This document shows, piece by piece, positions 8,873 through 17,314 of a stretch of DNA of 35,307 nucleotides. Position 1 is the stretch's first letter; each line of letters starts with the position of its first letter. Source of the stretch: an uncultured Actinomycetes bacterium (GTDB lineage: Bacteria; Actinomycetota; Actinomycetes; Nanopelagicales; Nanopelagicaceae). The stretch is taken from positions 1 to 35,307 of the forward strand of contig CAINRW010000106.1 in assembly GCA_903852815.1 (NCBI GenBank). The letters run 5' to 3'. Position numbers and translations under genes: made by a program. The notes under the pieces are model-generated. The model had not been told where the DNA came from and did no database searches. It was given only the letters and a program-made list of their open reading frames with translations.

Positions 8873-9713
8873 ATGGATTCTTGGTGCACGCCCTCGCACG
8901 CTTCCAGCGGCGATCGCGCCAGTTGTTGTTGCCACTGCACTCGCGGGTTCTGATTGGAACTGGTTTCGCGCTGCGTTAGCTTTGAAGGTTGGCGTTTGGT
9001 TACAAATTGGCGTTAATTTTGCAAATGATTATTCCGATGGAGTTAAGGGAACGGATGCAACGCGCATTGGTCCTACTCGATTAGTCGCAAGTGGTCTTGC
9101 TTCAGCAAAGAACGTTAAGCGAGCTGCATTTCTTTCATTTGGTGTTGCATCTATTGCAGGTACGTGGCTGGCTTTGCTAACTTCACCGTGGCTGATTTTA
9201 ATTGGCATTGCTTCCATCATTGCTGCTTGGGGATATACCGGAGGTAAGAATCCATACGGTTACAAAGGCTTAGGGGAAGTATCTGTTTTTATTTTCTTCG
9301 GCCTAACCGCAACCGTCGGATCGTATTTTGTGCAAACTGGATTAATAACTTTTCAAAGTTTTCTCTGCGCTATCCCAATGGGCACTTTGGCTTGTGCGAT
9401 TTTGGCAGTTAATAACATCCGTGACAGAGCACAAGATGAACTCGTTGGAAAGCAAACAATGGCGGTTCGCTTGGGAGATGTTCGTGCACGCCGCGGATTT
9501 GTTCTCTTACTAATAATCGCCCACATCGCGGCGCTAGCAACTTTCATTCCATGGGCAATGCTGACACTTCTTGCTCTGCCACTGACAACCTCAATTTCGC
9601 GTTCAGTTTTAAATGGTGCAACCGGTCGCGATTTGATTCCCTTGCTTGGAAAGACTGGAAAGCTCCAGTTAGTTTTTGCGTTTCTTTTTTCTTTAGCACT
9701 AGCGATTAGTTAG
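8865..9713 (+). CDS. menA: 1,4-Dihydroxy-2-naphthoate polyprenyltransferase
   Basis: An integral membrane UbiA-family enzyme that attaches the isoprenoid tail to dihydroxynaphthoate, giving demethylmenaquinone, the MenG substrate. It has 282 residues and about eight hydrophobic helices. The N-terminal GARPRTLPAA and the first Asp-rich motif NFANDYSDGVKGTD (Asp55, Asp58) are diagnostic for MenA, and NNIRDRAQDELVGKQT carries the second Asp-rich motif. GYTGGKNPYGYKGLGEVSVF is a further family block. It overlaps the end of menE by eight bases and is probably translated by coupling. Confidence 0.96.
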   Translation: MNKWILGARPRTLPAAIAPVVVATALAGSDWNWFRAALALKVGVWLQIGVNFANDYSDGVKGTDATRIGPTRLVASGLASAKNVKRAAFLSFGVASIAGTWLALLTSPWLILIGIASIIAAWGYTGGKNPYGYKGLGEVSVFIFFGLTATVGSYFVQTGLITFQSFLCAIPMGTLACAILAVNNIRDRAQDELVGKQTMAVRLGDVRARRGFVLLLIIAHIAALATFIPWAMLTLLALPLTTSISRSVLNGATGRDLIPLLGKTGKLQLVFAFLFSLALAIS

Positions 9714-9721
9714 GAAGAAGT

Positions 9722-9727
9722 TACACT
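9722..9727 (+). promoter_or_regulatory. Putative -10 element (TACACT) of a leaderless gene
   Basis: TACACT is followed by six bases (TAAACC) and the ATG at 9734. There is no Shine-Dalgarno sequence between menA and this gene, so a leaderless start is the simplest reading, although read-through from menA is also possible. Confidence 0.45.
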
Positions 9728-9733
9728 TAAACC

Positions 9734-9997
9734 ATGCCTAGACTCGTACTCCTTTTCCTAATCTTCGGAAGCACTATTTACGCTCTTGTAGATTGTGCAC
9801 GGAGAGATGAATCGGAAATAAAAAATCTACCCAAATGGGGATGGATTTTAATTATCATTTTCTTAGGGCCACAGGCTGTAGCAATAGGACCCATTGCTTA
9901 CTTAATCGCCGGTCGTACTCGAATTAATAGAGCTCCAAAGCCCAAGCGTCGCATCTTGCCACCAGATGATGATCCTGATTTCTTAGGCAAACTTTAA
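9734..9997 (+). CDS. Small PLDc_N-domain membrane protein
   Basis: An 87-residue protein of unknown function matching the phospholipase-D N-terminal (PLDc_N) membrane domain found alone in many actinobacteria. The first helix (about 3-20) leads into LVDCARRDESEIKNLPKWGW, then a second helix (about 38-63) with the typical LGPQAVAIGPIAYLIAGR ending, and a charged Pro/Arg-rich cytoplasmic tail. There is no HKD catalytic motif, so it is not a phospholipase. It sits between menA and the cytochrome c maturation genes, and its stop overlaps the convergent ccsB stop by four bases. A membrane-associated accessory role is only a guess. Confidence 0.8.
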   Translation: MPRLVLLFLIFGSTIYALVDCARRDESEIKNLPKWGWILIIIFLGPQAVAIGPIAYLIAGRTRINRAPKPKRRILPPDDDPDFLGKL

Positions 9998-10887
9998 AGA
10001 CCTGAGTACGTGTGCTTTCCGGTTCCCCAAACATTTACATAAACATAGTTAAACAAGAATGTAGAGCCGGCAAATAAACACAGCCATGCTGCTTTTCTTC
10101 CACGCCAACCAACAGTTACTCGTGCATGCAAATATGCAGCGTAGGCGACCCAAGTAATAAAAGCCCACGTCTCTTTTGGATCCCAGCCCCAATATCTTCC
10201 CCACGCACTCTCCGCCCAAATTGCACCTGCAATGACTGCAAAAGTCCATAGTGGAAAAACAAAAGCCACCAGTCGGTAAGAGAGTTGATCTAGAACTTCA
10301 AGTGAGGGAAGTCGTTTTGCCCAAGCAGTTCGCTCACCTTTGGCTTCCATTGAATCTAGATAGAGATATGCGGCGGCAATTGTATTTGCCAAAAGAAATA
10401 CACCACCAGAAATGATTGCTGCTGAAACGTGTATTACAAGCCAAGTTGATTTGAGTGCAGGAACTAGAGGAGCACTTGGTCGGTAAAGAACTGCGACCGC
10501 AGTACCTAACGTTAAAAGAACAGCGATAGATACCAATAGACCAAGCCAACGAAGATCGTATTTACGCAAGGCTGCGAGATACGCACCTGAAAAAGCCATT
10601 GCACCGGTGATTGAGAACTCATACATGTTGCCCCATGGGACTCGACCTGCAGAAATTCCACGAGCAATAACGCCTGCAACTAAAAGCAAGAATCCTAGAA
10701 TCATCATGGCCGTTGCAATACGTGCAACTTTTTCAGTTCGCTTATAGTCAAGAGTTTGTTCGGACTTCTCTTCAGTAATTCTCACTGCCCACGCTGTCTC
10801 TATTGCATGAGCGAAAAAGGACAGCGTGTAAACAGCCATTGCTGAATAGACAAGATAGTTAGATAGAAAAGCCCAAGTACGTGACAT
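9994..10887 (-). CDS. ccsB: Cytochrome c biogenesis protein CcsB (heme-handling subunit)
   Basis: The CcsA/ResC-type membrane protein of system II cytochrome c maturation. With ResB it moves heme across the membrane and attaches it to apocytochrome c. It has 297 residues and about eight helices. The tryptophan-rich WWD heme-binding loop, WGRYWGWDPKETWAFITW, is at residues 229-246, flanked by conserved histidines His153 (WLVIHVS) and His254 (AYLHAR). It ends in YVNVWGTGKHTYSGL, a standard C-terminus. It follows resB with no gap, as in mycobacteria. Symbols ccsA, ccsB and resC are used interchangeably for this subunit. Confidence 0.95.
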   Translation of the reverse strand: MSRTWAFLSNYLVYSAMAVYTLSFFAHAIETAWAVRITEEKSEQTLDYKRTEKVARIATAMMILGFLLLVAGVIARGISAGRVPWGNMYEFSITGAMAFSGAYLAALRKYDLRWLGLLVSIAVLLTLGTAVAVLYRPSAPLVPALKSTWLVIHVSAAIISGGVFLLANTIAAAYLYLDSMEAKGERTAWAKRLPSLEVLDQLSYRLVAFVFPLWTFAVIAGAIWAESAWGRYWGWDPKETWAFITWVAYAAYLHARVTVGWRGRKAAWLCLFAGSTFLFNYVYVNVWGTGKHTYSGL

Positions 10888-12360
10888 CTATTTCTCTCCC
10901 TTAAGCATCGCGATGAATTCTTTTACTTCTACTTCTAAACCAGGTGCTGCATTTTTTGCCAAGCCAGCAACTTCGACGCGATTGCCAACACGTATCCATA
11001 ATCTTCGTCGTCTTGTAAACAATGAAGCGAGTAAACCAAGGATGGCAACAATACCTCCGAGAAGTGCAAAGTTCTTGCCAGGATCGTTAACGATCTGAAG
11101 ATTGACCCATTGTTGATAGCCCTCAAAAACAATTGAACCTTGCGGATAGGTAAAACTCTCACCTGGCTTTAAAGATTTAAGTCCTACCTGTTTCATCGAA
11201 GACGTATCGATGCGGTAGACAGATTGTGGAACCCCGCTATCCAAACCTAAATTTCCAACCCAAGCCGAAAGTAATAATCGTGGATCAAGAGCTTCGGGAA
11301 AAACACTTATTGCACCATTGCCATTACTTCGTGCATATGTCGGAACAAATGATCCTACAAAACCGATTTGCGGATCTGCATCAGGAACTTTGATGGCACC
11401 GATGGAACGTAGATTCCCATCTTGTGGCAAAAACGGCACCGGACCTTGAAAAGCTACATTGCCTTTAGAATCTCTAACAGTTACTACAGGTGAATACCCG
11501 TTGGCCTGCAGATAAATCTTTGTATTGCCAAGAGTGAGCGGTGAATTAACTTTGATAATTTTCTTTGAAGATTTTGTTAGGTCATCCTCACTAAGACTCA
11601 CATTCAATGTGTAATCCTCAGGTGCATTGGTTTCAACATTATATTTTGCAACAAACTTGTCAATTGTAATTGTGAAAGGCGGCAAGTCACCTTCTTTATA
11701 GAGTTTGCCGTATTGCAAAGAGTCATAACTTGTTGGCGTGTTTACGAAACGCTCACCGACATTAAGAATTGCTTCGCCACGCATTCCAAAAAGTGAGCTA
11801 AAGGAAATTCCTAAGAGAATTAAAATAAGGGCTAGGTGAAAAAACAGATTGCCTGATTCACGTATATATCCCTTTTCCGCTGAAATTGCGCCGTCGATCT
11901 CAAGAGTTCTAAATCCTTTCTTTGCAAACCACTTGCGTGCACTTTCTAGTTCATCCCCTTTTGCTTCCCAACTATCAAAATGCTCCATACGATCTAGATT
12001 CTTTGGCACCATAGGAGGTAAAGCTCGGAGCGTTTTGAAATGTTCAAGAGTGCGTGGAAGAACGCATCCAATTAATGAAATAAATAACAAAATATAGATA
12101 GCACTAAACCATGGAGAGCCATAAACATCAAAGAGGGAGAATTTGTCCATCCACTGTGACAAGGTTGGTGAGTTCTTAAAGTATTCACTAACTTTCATTG
12201 GATTTTGAGTTCGTTGGGGTATTAACGATCCTGGAACTGCGGCAAGTCCCAATAAGAGCAACAAAATAAGTGCGGTGCGCATGCTCGTTAATTGTCGCCA
12301 TGCGTATCTGAGCAATCCAACGCTATCTAGCTCGGGCAGTTTTATCTCTTCATTGTTCAA
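10888..12360 (-). CDS. resB: Cytochrome c biogenesis protein ResB
   Basis: The large partner of CcsB in the system II heme lyase. It has 490 residues. Three hydrophobic helices lie in the first third (about 28-48, 85-105 and 170-190) with the family motif LLLLGLAAVPGSLIPQR near the first. A long extracytoplasmic domain rich in beta strands follows, then a C-terminal helix (about 430-450) before a basic tail. It starts immediately after the ccdA stop and ends directly before ccsB, so the operon is continuous. Confidence 0.94.
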   Translation of the reverse strand: MNNEEIKLPELDSVGLLRYAWRQLTSMRTALILLLLLGLAAVPGSLIPQRTQNPMKVSEYFKNSPTLSQWMDKFSLFDVYGSPWFSAIYILLFISLIGCVLPRTLEHFKTLRALPPMVPKNLDRMEHFDSWEAKGDELESARKWFAKKGFRTLEIDGAISAEKGYIRESGNLFFHLALILILLGISFSSLFGMRGEAILNVGERFVNTPTSYDSLQYGKLYKEGDLPPFTITIDKFVAKYNVETNAPEDYTLNVSLSEDDLTKSSKKIIKVNSPLTLGNTKIYLQANGYSPVVTVRDSKGNVAFQGPVPFLPQDGNLRSIGAIKVPDADPQIGFVGSFVPTYARSNGNGAISVFPEALDPRLLLSAWVGNLGLDSGVPQSVYRIDTSSMKQVGLKSLKPGESFTYPQGSIVFEGYQQWVNLQIVNDPGKNFALLGGIVAILGLLASLFTRRRRLWIRVGNRVEVAGLAKNAAPGLEVEVKEFIAMLKGEK

Positions 12361-13086
12361 TTACATCACCGGTACAAAATCAGATACAACTGCTCGGATT
12401 GAATTCATTAATTCTCCCCAATATCCAGTTACTTCTAAGATTCCTATTACGATCAGAAATACTCCGCCAATTTTTGAAATAAGGTCACCGCGTTTTACTA
12501 AATATGCACGCAAACGTTGAGATCTATCTAGAAAAACCCCCGAAAGAATAAATGGCAGTCCGAGACCGAAGCAGTAACTCAAAGAGAGAATTGCTCCACG
12601 CACTGCGCTTGATTCTTGAAAAGCCAAAGCCTCGACAGCGCCAAGTGCTGGCCCGATGCAAGGAGTCCAGCCCACTCCAAATAAGAAACCAAGAATCGGT
12701 GCACCAATAAGTCCACCGGTAGTTTTAATTGCGGGGCGAAAAGTTGGCGCAAAAGGAAATCTTCCTAAAAAGACAAAGCCTAGAAAAATTGTTACGACTC
12801 CTAGGAATCTTGAAATGACATCTTCGCTAGATGCTAATTGATTTCCAAGGCCACCAAAAATTGCGCCATAAGAAATGAATACCGCGCTAAAACCTAAAAC
12901 AAATAATATTGAGCCTAATAAAACTTTCCCGCGGTTAACTGAAAAACCTGCGGCAAAAGATAAATAGCCTGGAACAAGTGGAAGTACACATGGCGATAAA
13001 AATGAAATCAGTCCTGCGGCAAATGCGATTGGTAATGCAATTACTAACACTCCGCTAAAAATCTGTTCTACAACAAACTCTTTCAT
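12361..13086 (-). CDS. ccdA: Cytochrome c biogenesis protein CcdA (thiol-disulfide electron transporter)
   Basis: A membrane protein that carries reducing equivalents from cytoplasmic thioredoxin to extracytoplasmic thioredoxin-like proteins, keeping apocytochrome c thiols reduced. It has 241 residues and six helices. The two redox cysteines are in the standard contexts: Cys33 in FLSPCVLPLVPGY and Cys143 in GWTPCIGPALGA. Its ATG overlaps the stop of the upstream thioredoxin-like gene by four bases, an arrangement consistent with the two proteins being redox partners. Confidence 0.95.
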   Translation of the reverse strand: MKEFVVEQIFSGVLVIALPIAFAAGLISFLSPCVLPLVPGYLSFAAGFSVNRGKVLLGSILFVLGFSAVFISYGAIFGGLGNQLASSEDVISRFLGVVTIFLGFVFLGRFPFAPTFRPAIKTTGGLIGAPILGFLFGVGWTPCIGPALGAVEALAFQESSAVRGAILSLSYCFGLGLPFILSGVFLDRSQRLRAYLVKRGDLISKIGGVFLIVIGILEVTGYWGELMNSIRAVVSDFVPVM

Positions 13087-13628
13087 TCGTTGCTCACTCT
13101 TTCTATTAGTTGACTCAGAGAAGCAACGGTCACTTGTCCAGATATTCGAGCTGCAACTTTGCCATTTTTATCGATAACGACGGTGGTTGGAATTGCATTA
13201 GCGGGCAGTGATCCTTTAAAACCTATGAGTAATGAATCATCAATGAGTGTTGGATAAGAAAGGTTGAAGCGACGTTGAAACGCTTCGGCAGTAGCTGGGT
13301 TGTCTCGCGTAAGAATTCCAATAAATGATGTCTCTGGGTATTTCTTAGAGAGTGCGACAAGAGTCGGTGCTTCTGCACGACAAGGTGAACACCATGAAGC
13401 CCAAACATTTACGACAGCAGTTTTACCACCTGAAAATTCATAGTACGTACCAGAAAGAGTTTGACCTGAGAGGTGCGGTGCACTTGTGCGCTTATTAATA
13501 TCAATGAAAGTAACTGCACCATTTCCGGAGACAAAACTTTCTTGTGAAGATGATGTACCGCCACCGCTACATGAAGTGAGAGTGATTGCGAGCGCAATTA
13601 ATCCACTAATTTTGTAGCGAAGTTTCAT
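13083..13628 (-). CDS. TlpA/ResA-like thioredoxin lipoprotein
   Basis: A membrane-anchored extracytoplasmic thioredoxin that probably reduces apocytochrome c heme-binding cysteines using electrons from CcdA. It has 181 residues. There is a lipoprotein signal with the lipobox LTSC (Cys20), a Ser/Gly-rich linker, and a thioredoxin domain with the active site WASWCSPCR (Cys80, Cys83). The cis-proline loop is in NAIPTTVVIDKNGKV. Its ATG overlaps the phosphatase stop by one base (TAATG) and it overlaps ccdA by four. By family and position it is the ResA of this system; substrate specificity cannot be read from sequence. Confidence 0.92.
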   Translation of the reverse strand: MKLRYKISGLIALAITLTSCSGGGTSSSQESFVSGNGAVTFIDINKRTSAPHLSGQTLSGTYYEFSGGKTAVVNVWASWCSPCRAEAPTLVALSKKYPETSFIGILTRDNPATAEAFQRRFNLSYPTLIDDSLLIGFKGSLPANAIPTTVVIDKNGKVAARISGQVTVASLSQLIERVSNE

Positions 13629-14251
13629 TACTTCTTCTCGGGTAATAAATGGCGGGCAGGTTCGCTATAGGTAAGCCCTGAAATAAAACCCTCATCATCG
13701 AAATGCACGCTAGTAACTGATGCGAGCGTGCACTCACGCTTACGTGGATCATGCAGCAAACGACGATTTTCAATTGCACTTCTTAGAATCCAAATAGGAA
13801 GTTGATGTGAAACACAAATTGCATCCTTACCCTTAGCAGCATCGCGTGCAGCAAAAATCGCAGCAAGCATTCTGTTTATCTGCTGATCGTAAGGTTCACC
13901 CCACGATGGTTTCCAAGGGTTCCATAAGTGCTTCCAAGAAGAAGGGTGTTTTAAGACTCCATCCCCAACGCCAAAAGGTTTTCCTTCAAAAATATTCGCA
14001 GCTTCGATTAAATTCTCATCAGTTGTGATTGAGATTCCATGTGCTTTGGCAATGGGCGCCGCAGTTTCTTGCGCACGTTGTAATGGTGAAACATGAAGTG
14101 CGCCGAGATCAATTACTTTAGACCAGTCGCCTAAAACTTGTGCCATTTCTTGTCCACGCTTTGAAAGGCTCCAACCGGGTTGGCGACCATAGAGAATCTT
14201 GTTTGGATTTTCGACTTCTCCATGGCGCAGGACGTGAACTGTTGAACTCAT
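13628..14251 (-). CDS. Histidine phosphatase family protein
   Basis: A phosphoglycerate-mutase-like phosphatase of unknown substrate. It has 207 residues from the ATG at 14251. The catalytic VLRHGEVENP (His10 as phospho-acceptor), SPLQRAQETAAPIA, and CVSHQLPIWIL with the second catalytic histidine are present. An upstream in-frame ATG at 14308 is rejected because TATGCT ends six bases before 14251, indicating a leaderless start. The same position is held by a phosphatase in front of the ccs operon in mycobacteria, so it probably begins this operon, but its role in cytochrome maturation is unproven. Confidence 0.88.
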   Translation of the reverse strand: MSSTVHVLRHGEVENPNKILYGRQPGWSLSKRGQEMAQVLGDWSKVIDLGALHVSPLQRAQETAAPIAKAHGISITTDENLIEAANIFEGKPFGVGDGVLKHPSSWKHLWNPWKPSWGEPYDQQINRMLAAIFAARDAAKGKDAICVSHQLPIWILRSAIENRRLLHDPRKRECTLASVTSVHFDDEGFISGLTYSEPARHLLPEKK

Positions 14252-14257
14252 TGGCAA

Positions 14258-14263
14258 AGCATA
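14258..14263 (-). promoter_or_regulatory. Putative -10 element (TATGCT), leaderless promoter of the ccs operon
   Basis: On the minus strand TATGCT is followed by six bases (TTGCCA) and the ATG at 14251. No ribosome binding site is present. This would be the main promoter for the phosphatase, the thioredoxin lipoprotein, ccdA, resB and ccsB, because all downstream junctions overlap or abut. Confidence 0.55.
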
Positions 14264-14289
14264 AAGCGTCTTAATTGGCCTTAGTTCGT

Positions 14290-14295
14290 TAAGGT
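14290..14295 (+). promoter_or_regulatory. Putative -10 element (TAAGGT), leaderless promoter of the HAD gene
   Basis: TAAGGT is followed by six bases (AGTGAC) and the ATG at 14302, with no Shine-Dalgarno sequence. It is divergent from the TATGCT element 26 bases away, so two leaderless promoters share a 50-base spacer. Confidence 0.55.
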
Positions 14296-14301
14296 AGTGA
14301 C

Positions 14302-15069
14302 ATGGCACTCACGGCGAAGCGAGCGGCCTTTTTCGATGTCGATAACACCTTGATTCGTGGCTCATCGCTCTATTTCCTCGGGCGTGGCATGTATCAGCGT
14401 GGTTACTTCACTAAAAAGGACATCTCTCGATTTGTCCTGGCTAATTTACGTTTTAGATTAACGGGCAAAGAGAATCGCGAAGAGATTCAAAGGTTTCAAG
14501 ATGCGGCAACAGATTTCATTGGCGGTCATAGCGTTGCAGATATCGAGAAAATCGCACAAGAGATCTACGATCAATATGTTTCACCAGCGTTGTGGCAAGG
14601 CACTATCGATATTGCCCAAAGCCATTTAGCTGCCGGGGAGGAAGTCTGGTTAGTAACAGCAGCCCCTGAAGATATGGCTGTTTTAATTGCTAAGCGATTA
14701 GGTTTCACTGGCGCGCTTGGCAGCAAAGCCGAAGTCAAGGATGGAATGTATACAGGTGCAATGGTTGGCTTGTTACTGCACGGAAAAGAAAAAGCCGTTG
14801 CTGTTCATGAGTTGGCAAAAGAAAAGGGTTTCGATCTCGATGAGTGCTATTCATATTCAGATAGCCACAATGATTTTCCGCTTTTGCAATGCGTAGGGCA
14901 TCCCTCAGCGATTAATCCAGACGCGATTTTAGGTTTGCGCGCAATGGCTGAAGGTTGGCCGATTCATGACTTTCGCAGGGCTCGCCACATCGCCAAAATA
15001 GTTTCACCTGTAGTTGTTCGCTTGGCCGCATTGGCAAGTTGGCTAACTCCTCGCGGAAAGAAAAACTAA
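14302..15069 (+). CDS. HAD-IB family hydrolase (SerB-like phosphatase)
   Basis: A haloacid-dehalogenase-type phosphatase of subfamily IB. It has 255 residues. Motif I is AFFDVDNTLIRG with nucleophile Asp12 and general acid Asp14; motif II is LVTAAPEDM; motif IV is YSYSDSHNDFPLL. The helical cap between motifs I and II is characteristic of the IB group, and the basic C-terminus with a hydrophobic stretch (about 232-248) is common in actinobacterial members. The substrate is unknown; phosphoserine or a lipid phosphate are both possible. It starts from a leaderless-type promoter and is followed 40 bases later by the helicase-associated gene. Confidence 0.9.
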   Translation: MALTAKRAAFFDVDNTLIRGSSLYFLGRGMYQRGYFTKKDISRFVLANLRFRLTGKENREEIQRFQDAATDFIGGHSVADIEKIAQEIYDQYVSPALWQGTIDIAQSHLAAGEEVWLVTAAPEDMAVLIAKRLGFTGALGSKAEVKDGMYTGAMVGLLLHGKEKAVAVHELAKEKGFDLDECYSYSDSHNDFPLLQCVGHPSAINPDAILGLRAMAEGWPIHDFRRARHIAKIVSPVVVRLAALASWLTPRGKKN

Positions 15070-15094
15070 TTCGCCCCACAGAGCATTTGCCCAG

Positions 15095-15100
15095 TAATGT
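15095..15100 (+). promoter_or_regulatory. Weak candidate -10 element (TAATGT) before the helicase-associated gene
   Basis: TAATGT ends nine bases before the ATG at 15110, slightly farther than the six to eight bases seen at the clearer leaderless starts. No ribosome binding site is visible, so either a very short leader or the second ATG at 15116 is possible. Confidence 0.3.
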
Positions 15101-15109
15101 AGGCAAGTT

Positions 15110-17305
15110 ATGGAAATGCGCTCCTTCTCCGACTACCTACGTAGTATCGATGATGCTGCTTTCCTAAAACTTTTTGCATCACGTCCTGATCTTGTTATTC
15201 CAGTACCACCTGATATTGCTTCACTCGCTGTACGCGCTTGTTCGGCACCAAGTTTGGCGCGCGCGATTGATTCGCTCAATCATTGGCAATTTCAAGTTCT
15301 TGAAGCGTGTGTGTCATTGAGTGAACCGTTTTTATTAAAAAATCTCACCGCAATAACAGATAGGGCAGCAGCGAAAGCTTTAGATCATTTAATTTCTATC
15401 GGTCTGGTTTATCCATCTGATGATGGAATGCGGTTACCCTCACAATTGCGTGATGTGATTGGTAATGAACCTGCCGGTCTTGGCCCAGCTTCAATGGTTA
15501 AGTTGAAGTTGTCAGAAATTGACGATGCTCCGCAAGATGCTAAGAAAGTTTTAGAGAGATTGGTTTGGGGACCACCTCGTGGAAGTGTTGGTGACATTAA
15601 GAATCCTGGTCCTGGTGTTGCTTGGCTGCTTGAAAAGAAATTTCTTGTTCCCCTCGATCAGCGCACGGTAATTTTGCCGCGAGAAGTTGGTATCTATTTA
15701 CGTGGTGGAAAGATTCACAAACAAAGTTTTGTTGAACCGCCCACTCTGACTGGAAATAAACGCGACGAACGACAAGTAAACCTTGCAGCAATCGCAAATA
15801 TTTCAACCGTACTTCGTTGGGTTGAAGAATTACTTAATTTCTGGGCTGATGAACCCGCAGATGCTTTACGCGCCGGCGGGCTGGGTGTTCGAGATTTAAA
15901 AATAATCTCAACGCATTTAGGTGTAGATGAATCGTGCACGGCCTTTATTGCAGAGCTTGCTTATCTTTCATCATTGATAAGCATTGATGCTGATGATCGC
16001 ATAATGCCAAGCAACAAATTTGATATTTGGTTGCTGCAATCTCCTGCCCAACGTTGGCAAACACTTGCTTCACAGTGGCTGATTACTTCGCGCGTAAGTG
16101 GGTTAGTCGGAAGATTAGAATCAAAAAATGTTGCAGCACTCGGTCCTGAACTAGATCGGGTAAATGCCGCAAAAGTCCGAGCGATGACCCTTTCGATTCT
16201 CAATGACAATGTGGGAATTGCGCCTGATTTAACTTCTTTCAATGCACTTTTAGCGTGGCGTACTCCAGTTCGTCGAAACTCATCACTTCAAGAAGAGTTG
16301 GCTGCCTGGACTCTGCGAGAGGCTGAATGGTTAGGAATTACTGGGCAAGGGGCGATTTCTTCATACGGAATTGAATTTTTGTCAGGAAATGATCTCAATG
16401 TAATTAATGATGATTTACCTAAAACAGTTGATCATATTTTGATTCAAAGTGACAACACTGCAATTGCTCCAGGTCCACTCGAGCATGAAATTTCGCAGCA
16501 GCTTGCCATGATGGCCGAAATTGAAAGTCGTGGTGGTGCAACGGTTTATCGATTCAGTGAATCCACGATTCGTCGAGCTTTGGACCATGGAAAAACAGGC
16601 GAAGAGATAAAAAACTTCCTTGCAAAGACTTCAAAAACACCCATGCCGCAACCACTTGAATACTTAATTTCAGATGTTTCAAAAAAGCATGGAAAATTGA
16701 GAGTTGGAAACACTTCCGCTTTTATTCGTTGTGAAGATACTTCGTTAATCGCACAGATTATGAACGATAAGCGATTAGACGGCCTTGCACTGCGCCGTAT
16801 TGCTCCTGAAGTTGTTATCTGTGATCTTGATGCAAGTGACACCATGCGAATTTTGCGTGAGGCTGGATACCTTCCTGCAGGAGAGTCAGCGACAGGAATA
16901 ATGCTGATGGGTCCGCGCGCAAACAGAGCGCAATCAAAACCGCGTCCGCCACGGGTGATTGGTGAAGTTGAAATTCCTAGCGAAGATAATTTGAATGCAG
17001 CTATTCGTGCTTTGCGAACAGGTGAAAAATCTACGCACAAACAGACGCATCTGCGCCAAATTGCAAACGAAGCTCTTGGTGCGCTTCCCAGAACAACTGC
17101 CAATGAAACTATGGATTTAATTAATAGATTTATTGTGCAAGAGAAATCACTTTCCATTGGCTATGCCGATAACAATGGATCAGTGACTCATAGAATCATT
17201 GATCCCATTCGAGTAAGCGCTGGTGCGTTAATTGCCCGCGACCATGCAACGGGAGAGGTCCAATCCTTTCGGATTCCCCGTATCACTGGCGTTGCACCGC
17301 TATAG
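15110..17305 (+). CDS. Helicase-associated (Helicase_C_3/WYL-like) protein, partner of XPB
   Basis: A 731-residue protein resembling the actinobacterial family of mycobacterial Rv0862c, which is adjacent to the XPB helicase gene. It has no Walker motifs and is not itself a helicase. The N-terminal half is helical, with winged-helix-like segments around 50-125. From about residue 438 to 540 is the Helicase_C_3 (XPB/Ssl2-type) region beginning VDHILIQSDNTAIAPGPL. The last 65 residues, from LINRFIVQEKSLSIGYADN to SFRIPRITGVAPL, look like the beta-barrel half of a WYL domain. A role in DNA repair with XPB is inferred from family and neighbourhood. Two ATGs (15110, 15116) are equally possible starts. 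Confidence 0.85.
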   Translation: MEMRSFSDYLRSIDDAAFLKLFASRPDLVIPVPPDIASLAVRACSAPSLARAIDSLNHWQFQVLEACVSLSEPFLLKNLTAITDRAAAKALDHLISIGLVYPSDDGMRLPSQLRDVIGNEPAGLGPASMVKLKLSEIDDAPQDAKKVLERLVWGPPRGSVGDIKNPGPGVAWLLEKKFLVPLDQRTVILPREVGIYLRGGKIHKQSFVEPPTLTGNKRDERQVNLAAIANISTVLRWVEELLNFWADEPADALRAGGLGVRDLKIISTHLGVDESCTAFIAELAYLSSLISIDADDRIMPSNKFDIWLLQSPAQRWQTLASQWLITSRVSGLVGRLESKNVAALGPELDRVNAAKVRAMTLSILNDNVGIAPDLTSFNALLAWRTPVRRNSSLQEELAAWTLREAEWLGITGQGAISSYGIEFLSGNDLNVINDDLPKTVDHILIQSDNTAIAPGPLEHEISQQLAMMAEIESRGGATVYRFSESTIRRALDHGKTGEEIKNFLAKTSKTPMPQPLEYLISDVSKKHGKLRVGNTSAFIRCEDTSLIAQIMNDKRLDGLALRRIAPEVVICDLDASDTMRILREAGYLPAGESATGIMLMGPRANRAQSKPRPPRVIGEVEIPSEDNLNAAIRALRTGEKSTHKQTHLRQIANEALGALPRTTANETMDLINRFIVQEKSLSIGYADNNGSVTHRIIDPIRVSAGALIARDHATGEVQSFRIPRITGVAPL

Positions 17306-17308
17306 GAT
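17303..17308 (+). promoter_or_regulatory. Putative -10 element (TAGGAT) overlapping the preceding stop codon
   Basis: TAGGAT begins with the TAG stop codon of the helicase-associated gene and ends six bases before the ATG at 17315. There is no ribosome binding site. If used, it gives a leaderless mRNA for the M20 peptidase and the overlapping XPB gene. Confidence 0.5.
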
Positions 17309-17314
17309 TAGTCC

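Noticed and set aside
16546-17157. 203-codon open frame on the minus strand
   Set aside because: Antisense to the helicase-associated gene; no start signal, no family resemblance, and Ser/Arg-rich composition typical of a complementary frame.
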